64,000 nucleotides of DNA from Nematostella vectensis (taxonomy: Eukaryota; Cnidaria; Anthozoa; Actiniaria; Edwardsiidae): NCBI RefSeq assembly GCF_932526225.1, contig NC_064035.1, positions 1,549,501-1,613,500 on the forward strand, in the 5' to 3' direction. Under the pieces are notes generated by a model. That model was not told the DNA's origin. It saw nothing but the letters and a program-made list of their open reading frames with translations, and ran no database searches. Position 1 is the first letter of the stretch. Every line of letters starts with the position of its first letter. The translations under genes were made by a program, and so were the position numbers. Of this stretch, positions 1 to 12,468 are shown one piece after another.

Positions 1-2
1 CA

Positions 3-389
3 AGGACTGGGCAATTGGGCTCAAAATCTTCCGGGGCCTTTACTCAGTTAGGGAAAACTACGAAAAAAACAATGCCTGCTTATTCACGATACAGCTACAA
101 TATTTCCGCAAACAACGCCACTAAAAAGGGAGATGCTATTAGCAACCGACAGGGATCCTGCAGTAGCGATGATGTCGAATTTGAAGGAGGACAAAAATCC
201 ATTAGTGATGTTATAACATTGAAACTCCTCAGCCGAGAAGCCGCAAGGAAACGTAGAATGGAGGGGAATGTTCAAAGGAAACAGAACAACAAAGATAAAG
301 CCTACTCGTCAGCATTTGCTAATTGCGTCCATATAACAGTAGCCAACGAAAGCAACTCAGAAGAGACCTCTGTAGGTAGTCTGGAATGA
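3..389 (+). CDS. Possible 3'-terminal coding exon of an unidentified gene (partial)
   Basis: An open reading frame is already open at the left window edge and runs to a TGA at 387-389. No ATG lies near the edge, so it would be the last exon of a gene that starts to the left. The roughly 128 visible residues are rich in Ser, Asn and Lys, with a basic stretch (REAARKRRMEGNVQRKQNN) and an acidic Ser/Glu tail. This looks like a hydrophilic cytoplasmic or disordered C-terminus. I see no transmembrane segment and recognise no domain. An open frame of this length could also arise by chance or come from a repeat, so the call is tentative. Confidence 0.33.
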   Translation, partial: RTGQLGSKSSGAFTQLGKTTKKTMPAYSRYSYNISANNATKKGDAISNRQGSCSSDDVEFEGGQKSISDVITLKLLSREAARKRRMEGNVQRKQNNKDKAYSSAFANCVHITVANESNSEETSVGSLE

Positions 390-836
390 GACACGAGAAG
401 ACGAAGTGAGGACATAATATTATTTTTACACATCTTCCTTTTCTATTTCCTCTTGTCTTTTGGAAACTCCAAAGCTATCTATGACCACGGTCACCGGGAA
501 AGGGGATCTTTTCTTGTTTGTGTAAAGCATGTAGTATCGAGCAACTATTTATGAGATATAAGAAATCAATCATGTACCTTTGACATATTATATTTTGCTT
601 ATTACTGGTATACCTGTGGTAGCCCAGTTGTAAAATGCAACTGTTTTTTTTCGTCGTCTTTCCTAACACGTGCATTATTGTGCAATGCCCAGGAAGTCCA
701 TGCACCATTGTGTGTGTATTTTTTTTAGTGTACTTGCTGCGACCTTACTCAGGCCTTTTTCTTACACGAAGTATCTATGCTAATCTAGCCTCCCCTCATT
801 TCGTCATCGCTGGCCTAGTTACCGCTAAAGGAAGCA
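390..836. other. Non-coding, nothing recognised
   Basis: AT-rich sequence with no convincing exon, splice site pair or repeat. If the preceding frame is real, the first part would be its 3' UTR. Confidence 0.4.
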
Positions 837-840
837 CAGC

Positions 841-1949
841 TGTACAGGACCCGAAACGATCCCCAACTGATCCCGGGACCCGAAACGATCCCCAAGAGTC
901 CCCGAAATGAACCCCAAGAAATTACAGTAATGGACAACTAAAGGAATGTGTAAGGATTGGCTTTCAGTTTTAAAAACATATGAAACATTTTGAAGAACCC
1001 GGCGTGGATAAATCATTTTTACATAACAAGCCATAAAAGAAAGTCTTTACAGATAGGACATCCTGCTTTTCATAGGAAGCGAAATGTTTTAAAGTTATTT
1101 TTTGGCATGTTTGTTTTCGGTGAATGAAAGACCTATCATATCATGATATCATGCCGGGGTGTACGCACGACTACATGAGGAAATTCAAAACTCACATAAT
1201 ATTGCTTTCAACAAAAGCCACATCCTCTTAATATTTTGCATCGGTAGTAGAAGGGTTGTCCGAGTGTATTACTCAGTGTGCTTTTGTCATTCCATCTTCT
1301 CGGCCAAACCGGCTGCCTAAAATGTGTCGGTAAATATTCGGTCGTGTGGACAAGTATTTCGTGGTGAAATACATGTTTGGTTGTCAAATAAATATTAATT
1401 TTTAGGGGTGATGTTTACCGGAAATGAGACTCTCATTTATAGTGTCAGAGTCATGTGTCGGAACCGCAAAATGTTAAGAGTGTGATGGAAGGTCAAAAGT
1501 TTGGTTGATCTGAGCAAAGCTGTGCTATGTTCATGCTGTATTCCTTTCAGTAGCAGTTTAAAGTTGTGTATTTGTTTTGGACTCTGTTTATGGGTTTAAC
1601 GCCGGGCAATGTAATAAATAGAAGTATTGTGTTGGAATTTAATATAATATTTTAAGTCACGTTGTTTAGAAATCGAGTCGCTGTTAACCCTTTATTATGC
1701 TTCAAAATTGCAAGTATTTCTTCTGCTTTCCCTTTGTCGATTACCGCAATTCCTTGGGGTTGATTTCGGGGACTCCTCGGTATCGGTTCGGGCCCGAGGA
1801 TCAGTTGGGGTACTTTTGGGGATCATTTCGAGTCTTGGGATCATTTCGGGTCCTGGGATGGTTTCGGGTCCTGGGATCATTTCGGGTCCTGGGATGGTTT
1901 CGGGTCCTGGGATGGTTTCGGGTCCTGGGATCATTTCGGGTCCTGTACA
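841..1949. mobile_element. Non-autonomous TIR DNA element with 4-bp TSD, copy A
   Basis: The element begins TGTACAGGACCCGAAA and ends with the inverse, TTTCGGGTCCTGTACA. It is flanked by the direct repeat CAGC (837-840 and 1950-1953). Both ends contain tandem copies of an approximately 17-20 bp unit built on GGGATCATTTCGGGTCCT, in inverted orientation to each other; about eight units lie at 1805-1949. The interior is non-coding. A second copy at 44564-45814 aligns along nearly the whole length and has its own 4-bp duplication (GATC), which fixes the ends. No transposase is present. 4-bp duplications are known for Sola, Chapaev and Ginger families; which one applies here is undecided. Confidence 0.85.
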
Positions 1950-1953
1950 CAGC

Positions 1954-2229
1954 TCTACACTGCAAACTCTGTCATGGTCGCCATCTTGGATTTTGTAATT
2001 CCACCTCTCAGATCCCTCTTATTTGTGCAGTGGAAAATGCCAGATTCGCGATTCTATAAATTTCACCATTGCTTTATTTTCTATCAAGTTATTGTGAAAA
2101 GTCGTGTTAAACTCGGAATGATTACGGAAAATTTTGCTGTGTTGTACACTAGCGTCGCGTTGAGACCCGTGTAAACTTCAAACTTGCAGTCAATCAAGTC
2201 TCGAGACCTTATTTGTGACCTGAACACTC
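1954..2229. other. Non-coding spacer
   Basis: Short stretch between the TIR element and the Penelope-like element. No coding signal or repeat is recognised. Confidence 0.4.
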
Positions 2230-4135
2230 AAGAATGAGCTAAAGGTATTTATATATATATATATCTTTATTAATTCAAATAGAATAAAAAAGCCCAAACT
2301 GTCGCGATCTCGTACCAGAACAATGAATACAATACACCAAAAACTGGAAATCGACTCTGCCAAATTTTCGTCTTTAATAAGACTTCTTCAGGGCAGACTG
2401 AAAAAGGTGAATCGTTACAAGCTTATTTACATCAGAATAGTGGCGTGAGACGCAAAAACATTACAACTGACAAAAACGCGCATTTTCTAGAATAGCGCGC
2501 GCTATGGATAAAAAGAATTTACACATCTCTACGTGGGTTCCTACTACAAAAAAAGTCATCACTTTTAAGACCCCGCGGGTAGATAGACTTAAGCCGATAA
2601 GCCCACTGGCCTTCCCTTTCCCTAAGCTGAGCCTCAGAGTTGCACTTATCTATAAGTTGTACCATAACATTTTTAAGACCTAAATGATTGTCGCAATGAA
2701 AATGTCGATAGATAAGGTCATCCTTGGTAAACTAGGGTGCTTATTTAACCTACTTTTATGATTATTAAAACGCTTCCTAAAACTATTGATAGTAGACCCT
2801 ACGTATTGCTTGCTACACATAGAGCAAGTAATCAGATAAACAACAAAATCTGAGTTACAGTCCAAGTCAAAATTAATGACATATTTCTTATTAGTAACTG
2901 TACTGCGAAACTCCCGCCCTGCCTTAAGAAAGTTACACACCCTACACCTTTTACCGCCACACTTACCACAACCTCTAACCTGAGTACTATCCTCTTTAAG
3001 AAAGGAGTGCACCAACATATCCTTTAAACTCCTAGGTTTCCTATAAGCCACCATAGGTACCCTACCAATAGCACCCCTACATCTACTAGAAGATTCTAGA
3101 ACTGGCTGTAAATTACGAAGAATACCAGGTAAATTAGGTAAAGCTGGATGAAAAGTGACTACAAAAGGTACACGATCATTCTTACCTTTACGCCTGTCTT
3201 TCAATGTGTCGTCCCTAGGAATACGTCTAACCCGGTCAACTTCCCTCCCCACAAACCTGCTGTCATAACCCCTATCAACTAAATAACCTTGTAACTCTAA
3301 TACCCTCTTTTCGAAAGAACAGTCTTCCGAACATATCCTACGAATACGTAGTGCCTGCCCAAAAGGAATGCCTTTCTTACAAGCAGACGGATGACAGGAC
3401 ATATGAAAAAGATATTGATGCTTATCAGTAGGCTTACTATACAGATCTGTAGATATAAACCCATCCCTAAGAGTAAGTGAAACATCCAAAAAAATTACCT
3501 GACTAGTAGACCACTCAAACGTAAATTTTATAGTTCTATGTATAGAGTTCATGTGAGCCATAAACTCTCTCAGAGCGTCCTCACCTTCAGTCCAGATCAT
3601 GAAAATGTCATCGATATACCTACGCCATAAATAAGGCTTAACTGGAGAAGAGTCTATGATTTTCTTTTCCACTTTAGCCATAAAAAGATTAGCATATGAT
3701 GGTGCCATTCTAGTACCTATAGCCGTACCTAATACCTGTAAATAATGCTTCTTATTAAATACTAAGTTATTATTCTCTAGGACAATGCGAGCTAAGTCCA
3801 CAAGGTCCTCAGTAGGAATATAATTACCTGTTAACTTACCACGTTTGTCCAAAGCGGCTTTAAGAGCCTCCAACCCCTCATCATGGGGTATGTGGGGGTA
3901 AAGCCCAACCACATCTGCTGTGACTAAGATAGCCCCCTGAGGTAAAGTTCCCATATCCCTCACTATATTAAGAAAATGTTTAGTATCCTTAATATGGGAT
4001 GGTATAGATGGCACCAAATCCTTAATATGATAATCTACAAACTCAGATATCCAGTCATATCGGGGTGTAATACTTGCACTGAAAAGATATCTGAGTTGTA
4101 AAGCATTCTGGGAGATCCAGGGGAAAACTCACGAG
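2230..4135 (-). mobile_element. Penelope-like retrotransposon, 5'-truncated, reverse transcriptase plus GIY-YIG endonuclease (pseudogene)
   Basis: The minus-strand frame from about 4133 to 2680 encodes the second half of a Penelope-like reverse transcriptase. Visible motifs are motif A (TADVVGLYPHIPHDEGL), the B region (GTAIGTRMAPSYANLF) and the catalytic YIDD in RRYIDDIFMIW. A Cys-rich linker follows (GCGKCGGKRCRVC), then a GIY-YIG-like nuclease core (VYLITCSMCSKQYVGST). A one-base frameshift near 2725-2730 breaks the nuclease; its distal part continues in the next frame to about 2570. The fingers half of the RT is missing, and a stop precedes the frame near 4135, so the copy is 5'-truncated. 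The 3' non-coding tail extends to about 2230. This is a dead insertion, not a host gene. Confidence 0.85.
2357..2396 (-). ncRNA. Hammerhead-like remnant in the Penelope 3' region
   Basis: On the minus strand, CTGCC is followed by CTGAAGA, a perfect 5-bp hairpin GTCTT-ATTA-AAGAC, then GAAA, and finally GGCAG, which pairs with the opening CTGCC. The order matches the hammerhead core. However, there is one extra A between CTGAAGA and stem II, and there is almost no stem III or cleavage triplet. Penelope-like elements are known to carry minimal hammerheads in their terminal repeats. I regard this as a degenerate or variant relative, probably inactive. Confidence 0.4.
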
Positions 4136-6060
4136 GGGAGGGCCAGTCAACACTCCTCTCCCCAAAGTCAGATGGTTTTTTAGAAGTCTTTTCACCCCGA
4201 AGCCAAACAAATCAATTTCAGGTCATACAGACCCAGAATAGCAGTGTAAACAATTTTGGAATCAATTTGGTTTCAGAAAAGACAGCATTTAGGAGAGCTG
4301 TGGTGATTCATTAGAAAATTACTTTCTCATCCGGGCAAAGCCAAACAAGAAAAAAATCAACATGAATCCACCTTTGCTTGCAAATATCCATAAGCAAAGC
4401 ACTCAATTATGCCCCAAAAGACTTCATGATGACCTGAAATACTCTCCTAATATGCTCATAGCTGTATTTTTGATGAAAAATACAAGCAACCATCAACTTG
4501 TGCTGGCTTCAGCACAACGACGAGGGATTAAAAGTGGGAAAGCTTGGATACCGCTGACTAGGTGTAGCTGTGTTTGACTTTGACGGGCTGTATAAAACTC
4601 AGAATAGGGGGGGGGGGTATCTGTTTTCAGTCTGTTTTTTTTGTAAATTCAGCTAAAAAATAGCCAGGAGTCAATGGGTTAATAATGCAACAAATGATTG
4701 TTTATTCATTTAAATAAAAGCACTTTATATAATCTAACAGTGTTATAATTTAACAGGCTTAGTCAGGAGTCCTTCAATACATTGTTTGTACCATTGACCT
4801 ATTTCTGCAAATAACCTTTCCATAGACTGTTTGTTTTTAGGATAATAGATTGAGCCCACTGTTACAATGAGTGTAAATTACCAATTCTAGGAGATGTCTG
4901 GTTCTCAGATTTTGGTACCACAATTCGTTTGCACAAATGATTGGCTCCTGCTATTACTCTTCTAATTTTGCTAAAAAATTCAAATTTTGAAAGAACAAGT
5001 CTGTTAAAGGACTCCTTGTGAATATGTTGGAATATGTGCAACAACTTTGAAATTCAACAATGAAAGTGTGATTCCAGAAAAGATTCATATACTAATATGG
5101 TGGCATTAGGCTATGATTTCCTCTGTAAGGTTACAGAGCTAGAGCAAAGCAAATTAAAGAGTTAATTAATTTCTATGAGGGGGTATGAATAGTTTCTGGA
5201 AATAGACAATGTAATCATAACATGATCTCTTATTTAAGCTACACTTGCAGGCGTGGATTAGATATGGGTGCATTGCAGGGCTGGAAATATGGGTGCATTG
5301 CAGGGCTGGAAATATGGGTGCATTGCAGGGCTGGAAATTGCAGCGGTATCAGTTGCATTTGTAACTTTTGCCATTTGCAACTTATTTCACAGTTAACATG
5401 TTACTAATAGTCTGTAAAATAGAATCACTTTGCAACTACATCAACCAGGCCATGTTTAGAAGTTAACAAATCAGAAGCAATTATAAAACAAGAGATCCAG
5501 AACTTCCTTGCACAAGAAGCATAGAAAAATTATGTTTGCAAAATAAATCTCATAAAAATGGAAAGCAAAGATTTTAAAATGTCAAATTATTTAAGATTTG
5601 TTGTGTTAGAACAGGGGCGGTAAGGGTTATTTTCGTGATCCGTGAACAGCATTTTTTGTTAATTGTGAATCGTGAAAAGGACAAATTGAAATTCGTGATC
5701 CGTGATTGCTTCCTTCCCCATGATTCGTGAATGGCGAAATTTAATCAGCGTGAATCGTGATCTGTGCTCCCCATTGTTTGAATCAGTTTATCGTGAAACG
5801 TGATTTATGTGGCTAAATGCAATTTAGGAACGAAGAACGTGAACACAAGTAGTATACTTTTAAGTACTTACTTATAATTACTTAAATAAAGTAAGTAAGA
5901 CTCATCAAGACCCATCAAATTCCCATCAACATCAGCATAAGACAATGATTGAAACCTAATGCTGCTAATGGTTCCCATTTCACACAAGTAGATCGAAAAA
6001 TAAGTATACCTAATGAATGAAAAAGTAAAGATTAATATTGACACTTAGATAGAAAAATAC
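4136..6060. other. Gene-poor stretch with minor repeats
   Basis: No exon is recognised. At 5267-5340 a 25-bp unit (GGGTGCATTGCAGGGCTGGA...) is repeated three times. From about 5620 to 5830 the sequence is a degenerate series of GTGATCCGTGAA / CGTGAATCGTGAT motifs, which look like part of a dispersed element; a related fragment occurs at 6600-6625. Short open frames here have no supported start or splice context. Confidence 0.4.
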
Positions 6061-6073
6061 AATGAAATGCAGA

Positions 6074-6240
6074 ACCCCGCTAAGTCGAACTCGACTCGAA
6101 TTCCCCGCTAACTCGAACTATATTCACTTTCCCTTGGACCTAATTTCGAGACATTTCTACTCTGCTAACTCGAATTTCCCGCTTACTCAAACTGATTTTG
6201 GCTTCCCTTCAGAGTTCGAGTTAGCGGGGTTCTACTGTAG
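6074..6240. mobile_element. pogo/Tigger-like MITE
   Basis: The left end (AGAACCCCGCTAAGTCGAAC) is inverted at the right end (GAGTTCGAGTTAGCGGGG then TTCTACTGTA). Further copies of CCCGCTAACTCGAA lie inside. The terminal sequence resembles the CAGTAGAACC..TAACTCGAAC ends of pogo/Tigger-type elements. There is no coding capacity. Confidence 0.6.
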
Positions 6241-6673
6241 CTGGCATGAGTCCCTGAATTCTTACGTAGTCTATCCGGTAGGAGATTTAGACTAAGCCAC
6301 TGTTGTTTTGTATATTCCCTTGGTTATTCTAAATACTTGAATTCTATCATAAGACATTCGAGTCCATTTACCTTTGTTTAATTCTCGGCACAAGTACACC
6401 ATCACTGATGACAGAGACAAACTTTTTCAAAATGGCCGCCAGTTTTGCAGTATATCATTTATACGTCAACACTGTACACGTCACAACACAGGAACCCCAA
6501 CACCCCCCCCTCCAGCTATCCCAGTCAACCCAGGGTCTAGTATTTACTATTTACTGTAAATATAAATATACGGAGTTCAACGGCGCGTGGTATGAGTTTT
6601 GTAAGTTTGTGATTCCGTGATTCCGGGACCTGCACAATAGCGTGACCGTCACGCACACAACGTCACGAACGCC

Positions 6674-6844
<171 letters not shown>

Positions 6845-7118
6845 TTAATTCAACCTTTCGCAGTATAGACTGGATTACAGGTGAGTCAGAGATACAAGTA
6901 AGCACTACAATAAAGTACAATTAGTCAAATGTAATTTGTATATTTAACAGTAACGAACTCGTTGAAACGACATGTATTAGTAGGCCTCTGATAAGATTTA
7001 GATTTAGATCTGAGATTATAACCTGGATCATGCGTAATGCGACGCCCTTTAATGATAGGAAAAAGAGGATTCTCTGGTAGACATGAGAGTGGTACACTCA
7101 GATTATTATTATTATTAA

Positions 7119-7480
7119 TATATAGATTCAGGCACTGCCTAAAAGCGGAGCCAGCATGCAATCAATTTAAGCTATATTATAATACCTATATATGTATGTA
7201 TATATGTAATGTGTGAGTGAAGCCGTGAAAGTGAAAAATAAGTGCTTGATGCACAGGTGTAGAGTGGAATATGTGTGTATGTATATTTTTATATTTTAAT
7301 ATATAGATTCAGGCACTGCCTAAAAGCGGAGCCAGCATGCAATCAATTTAAGCTATATTATAATACCTATATATGTATGTATATATGTAATGTGTGAGTG
7401 AAGCCGTGAAAGTGAAAAATAAGTGCTTGATGCACAGGTGTAGAGTGGAATATGTGTGTATGTATATTTTTATATGTATA
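7119..7480. repeat. 181-bp direct tandem duplication
   Basis: Two nearly identical copies, 7119-7299 and 7300-7480, each beginning TATAGATTCAGGCACTGCC and ending in a TA-rich tail. They lie immediately upstream of the LINE 5' region and may be a duplicated promoter or target segment. Confidence 0.85.
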
Positions 7481-7489
7481 TTGGGTGCT

Positions 7490-10400
7490 TAGGGTGACTA
7501 CTCCCCACGGCTCTGGTCACCTGATTCCTGTATAACTACCTTCACGTGGTGAACCTGTCTTAGACAAAATGTTATACCAGGGACGGTATATTCCCTTCTG
7601 GGCAGATGGAGCCTGTTAGCCTTAGTAGGCAATCCATCTAGGGATTTCCTCACCCGAATCACAGAAAAGACTTTTTAGCGGATCAGGCAGAAGATGCCCA
7701 CTTTGGGTTAAATGGCTGGGGAGGCGTTGCAGCAAGGTACCGTGGAATGCTAAGGGCGTGACAGAGCACTAAAGACGTCACGGCCATCACACTGCGGCCA
7801 AGGAGGTCACCAGCCGTGACGACTCTTCGTACCACTGGATTCTGGCTTCTGCGGCAGAGAGAGTGGGATTGCCCCTGTGCAACGGCTTTTCCACTATAAT
7901 ATCTTTCTCGCACAGGTTTCGTTGTACTTTCATCTTATTATCTTTCTTCATCTTACTTCTTCAATAAGCCCTACGGCGATGGGTGATTGGCGAAAGCAAC
8001 AAGTGGAGGTGAACACTGGGAGTTGTAGTCAAAAACCTGCACGTAGGCGGCCATGGACAGATGGTCGCTCTTTTTCTGTACCCAGGGCAGCGGACAAGTT
8101 CGGCAGCATCCATGGCGACTGAGCAGCCCTCTTCAGGACAGCACTGCTCATCCTAGTAAGGGAGGGACCTAGAAAAGGTGGTCTAAACATTGCCTGCCCT
8201 ACTGCATTTGACCAGCAAGCCGCGGCTGGCAGATCATCCATCTATGCGGTCGAAGCGATAGAAGAAAAAATAAACTACTCTTAGGAGCATGGAATGTCCG
8301 TACCCTTATGGACAGAGGAATCATAACAAGACCCCAAAGGAGAACAGCTCTAGTTGCCAAAGAACTAGCACGCTACAACATCGACATCGCAGCTTTGAGC
8401 GAGACCCGCCTCGCCGATAAAGGTTCTCTTACAGAACAGACCAGCGGTTACACTTTCTTTTGGAAAGGGAAGGCCGCACACGAAGACAGGATCCACGGGG
8501 TTGGACTGGCTATTAGGACAAGTCTACTGAAAGAACTTCCAGACTTTCCTACAGGTGTCAACGAAAGGCTGATGAAGTTACGTCTACCTCTCTGTTACAA
8601 GCGCTATGCAACAATCATTAGCGCATATGCTCCCACCCTCACGAGCCCAGAGGAGACAATCGAGCAGTTCCATCCTGAACTCTGTTCCCGCCGGTGATAA
8701 GATCATCCTGCTCGGAGGCTTAAACGCCCGAGTTGGTCGGAACTACGAACGATGGGATGGAGTGCTCGGAAGACACGGCGTTAGCAAGATGAATAACAAC
8801 GGCCTCCTACTGTTAAGCAAGTGTGCGGAGTACGATCTGGTCATCACCAACACTGTGTTCAGAATGGCAGACAAGTTCAGGACGACCTAGATGCATCAAA
8901 GATCAAAACAGTGGCATCTCATAGACTTTGTCATCGTCCGCCAGCGTGACATCCAGGATGTCCACGTCACCAGAGCCATGCGAGGAGCGGAATGCTGGAC
9001 AGATCACCGCCTAGTCCGCTGCACTCTGAAACTTCACATTGCGCCACGTCACCCAAAGCGTCCAAAGCTTGTGCGCACGCCCTTCAACACAGCCAGACTC
9101 CAACAGCCTTCTTACCTACAGAAGTTCCAGAACAGCCTGAATGAGAAGCTGACTGCAAACGGGCCTTTGTCTGGAGATCCAAAGGAGAAGTGGAACCAGT
9201 TCAGAGATGTAGTCACCGAGACAGCAAAGACAGCTCTTGGCCCAAAGACGCGGAAACACCAGGATTGGTTCGACGAGAACAACGAAGCAATTGAAAATCT
9301 ACTTGCCAGAAAGAACAAGGCATTCATGGAATGGCAAAACGATCCGAGCTCCGCCGCAAAGAAAGACAGATTTAAGTCCTTACAGTCTTTGGCTTAGCAG
9401 GAAATAAGAACGATGCGTGACCAGTGGTGGGAGAAGAAGGCCGAAGAGATTCAAGGATTTGCAGACTCTAACAACTCGAAACAGTTCTTTAGCTCCCTCA
9501 AAACAGTCTACGGTCCATCGAAATCTGGTTCCGCTCCCTTGCTGTCAGCAGACAGAGCCACGCTCATCAAGGACCTGCACGCTTTTCACAGCGTCCTGAC
9601 CAGCATCTGGGACGAGGAAGTAATGCCTGCCGACCTACGTGATGCATCAATAGACGCCCTACGCGAAGGCACTCGCACAGTGTGCGAAAATCACAGGGGT
9701 ATATCCCTTCTCACGATCGCCGGAAAAATCCTCGCCCGCATCATGCTGAACAGGCTGATTCCATCCGTTGCAGAGAAAAACCTCCCTGAGTCACAGTGCG
9801 GCTTCCGCCCTGGTAGATGCACAGTTGACGTGGTATTTGCAGTAAGACAAATCCAGGAGAAGTGCCTTGAGCAGAATATGAACCTCTACGCAGTCTTCAT
9901 CGACCTCACCAAAGCTTTCGACACCGTCAACCGCGAAGCATTGTGGATTATCCTCAGTAAGCTTGGATGCCCTGCAAAGTTTACAACCTTGATAAGGCTG
10001 TTCCACGACGACATGACGGGTGACTTCCTGTCCGATGGTGAGCCCTCTGAGAGCTTCAGTATCTCCAACGGTGTGAAACAAGGCTGTGTGCTTGCTCCAG
10101 TGTTGTTCAATCTCTTCTTCACCCAGGTACTGCTTCACGCTGTGCGAGACCTTGACCTTGGTGTCTACATCAGGTTCCGGCTGGACGGCTCACTGTTTGA
10201 CCTGTGACGTCTTACGGCCAAGACAAAGACCATGGAAAGGCTTATACTTGATGCCCTGTTCGCCGACGACTGCGCGCTGATGGCTCACCAGGAGAATCAT
10301 CTACAGACTATCGTGGACAAGTTCTCTGAAGCATCAAAGTTGTTCGGCCTGACAATCAGTCTCAGTAAGACGGAAGTTCTCCTTCAACCCGCACCAGACA

Positions 10401-11225
10401 GTATCCCCCAGCAGCCATGCATAACCATCGAAGGCACACAGCTGAAGAATGTCGGCTCATTAGTGTACCTGGGCAGCACCATTTCCAACGGCAACACACT
10501 GGACAAAGAGATTGCGGCCAGGATCTAGAAAGCGAGCCATGCATTGGGCAAACTCCGTACCAAAGTCTTACAACATCAGGACATTCGCCTGTCAACAAAG
10601 CTGAAGGTTTATAATGCTATCGTCCTCTCGTCACTACTATACGGCTGCGAGACTTGGACCCTGTACCGTAGACATATCAAGAAGGTGGAACAATTCCACA
10701 CACGCTCTCTGCGGGCAATCATGCGCATACGCTGGCAGGACCGCATTACAAACCTCGAAGTCCTAGACAGAGCTGACACCACAAGCATTGAAGCCAAGAT
10801 ACTCCAAGCCCAGCTTCTTGGTCTGGCCACGTCATTCGCATGGAGGAGTCAAGAATTCCACGGCAGGTGTTTTACAGTGAGCTAGCGTCTGGTTACCGCA
10901 AGAAGGGTCGCCCAAAGAAGAGGTACAAAGACAACCTCAGGTCGAGGCGGCGGCGTCCAATAAAACTTGCTGGCGTGTCCTCACAAGTAATGCGGTGCAG
11001 TCCTTTGAGGGTGACCGTCGTAGTCGCCTTACGGCTGCACAAGACCGGCGTCACCGAGCTGCTTCTGCCTCTGTCCCGACAACTGGCGTCCCATGCCCCA
11101 TCTGCAACCGCATCTGTGCATCGGACTTTGGTCTGCGTAGCCACATGCGTGTCCACAAATAAGATGACATTCAACGTATCGTCTTCCTCTGCTCGAGAGA
11201 CAACCATGATGGTGATGATGATATT
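7490..11225 (+). mobile_element. APE-type LINE with C-terminal zinc finger, degenerate
   Basis: After a roughly 800-bp 5' leader, an AP-endonuclease domain starts near 8284 (LLGAWNVRTL, then LSETRLADKG and GVGLAIR). It shifts frame near 8660 and continues to the SDH-like WTDHRLVRC. The reverse transcriptase follows with ENHRGISLLTIAGKILARI, FRPGRCTVD, YAVFIDLTKAFDTV, GVKQGCVLAPVLFNL and LFADDCAL. The last part carries the GCETWTLY thumb region, a KKGRPKKRYKD motif and a terminal C2H2 finger (CPICNRIC...HMRVH) ending at 11162. In-frame stops occur at 8888, 9395, 10205 and 10526, with a deletion near 9600 and frame changes near 10830. A GATGAT-type tail ends the copy at about 11225. It is a dead insertion downstream of P4HA. 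Confidence 0.9.
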
Positions 11226-12224
11226 TTTATTATTGTTTAACCCGGAAAAACTTGTTGGGTGTATATGGAGGTATCATCCAATAGGGAACGTTAAAGAATT
11301 GAAAATGAATTATAGTTTTTACAGTAAAATGGGTGCTTTTTTATTCTCTTTAACATTTAAAACCATATCAGCACACAACGCATTTCTATACAATAGCATA
11401 TCGTTTTTGCCAGTAAATCTGCTCCATATTCCATACATAATTTTTGACCATTAAAGACCCCCTTCTGGCGTCAAACTCCTCCCCACCTCATCTCCCGTAT
11501 CTCGAACTCTTTCCTTTCTCTTGCGAGGTTCGAGTTACCTAAAGCCTTCAGCACTACATGCCCATATCAATCAAAGGCTGTCGTTTTATTTAAATTGTCT
11601 AAAAGCTTCAGGGACGAGCGTGCGGTAGATTTTTCAATCATTTTCTTGATGATTGATAGAATTAAAAAACACTCTTTAAATTAAGGTTGCGCCCGCGAAT
11701 CAATGTATCGTAGTGGTTTATGTGTAACCAGGGCCGTAGCAGGGGATGGGGCACTGAGGCACGTGTGCCCCCCCAATATTTTAAAGAATTATAAGGAAAT
11801 GACCAGTAGGGGAGAGGCCGTGCCCCCAAATATTTTCTTTCTGTTTCTGTATTGCCCCCCCCCCCCCCTCCCTAGTAAAAAGGTATAAATGTTTGACCTA
11901 ACACTCAGAACAACACCTGGCATTTCAAAATATGTTTTAAGCTTTTTTTTAGCTGTTATTTGCTTTACATAAAATTAAAACGATATCTCAATATATATAT
12001 ATAAACATTATAAAACTGTACAAATCTCAAAACAAGGAAACATACATTATATATGAAAGAGATTTAACTAAGGTCCTTTCTTAACTTAAACTCAAAGTGA
12101 AGCATTGTTAAAAGAATTTTCATTTATCAAATGTACTAATATTAAAAGTGCTGAATAACGTGATCTAAAGCAAATTCGCTTTGTGAAGTTACTTTTTAAG
12201 TCATACAACTTGCAGCTTAACAAA
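11226..12224. other. Non-coding; dispersed 'GGGCCGTAGCAGGG' repeat at 11728-11880
   Basis: No exon is recognised. 11728-11880 belongs to a dispersed family that starts CAGGGCCGTAGCAGGGG and contains CCAATATTTTAAA and a GACCAGTAGGGG motif. Relatives lie at 15007-15105, 35480-35575 (reverse) and about 41835-41935. A run of about 13 C occurs near 11855. Confidence 0.5.
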
Positions 12225-12380
12225 CGGGTAACAATCGGGGAACCGCGATAACAATCAGGGGTAGGGTGGTGATAACAATCGGGGAATCGCGATAACAATC
12301 AGGGGTAGGGTGGTGGTAGCAATCGGGGAATCGCGATAACAATCAGGGGTAGGGTGGTGGCAACAATGGGGGAGGGGTGG
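12225..12380. repeat. ~43-bp tandem repeat, about 3.5 copies
   Basis: The unit contains AACAATCGGGGAATCGCGAT followed by AACAATCAGGGGTAGGGTGG. It lies just downstream of the P4HA stop codon, so it may fall in the 3' UTR. Confidence 0.85.
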
Positions 12381-12468
12381 GAACAGCGCGGGTATCGATC
12401 GGGTCGTGGTAACATGAAGCACGTTATTCAGTACTGCCTATTTTGTCTTCCTCTCTGTGTCTTGACTG

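Noticed and set aside
4862-5044. 60-aa minus-strand frame as an exon
   Set aside because: Adjacent sequence contains stops in every frame and no matching splice partner was found; possibly an old pseudogene or 3' UTR.
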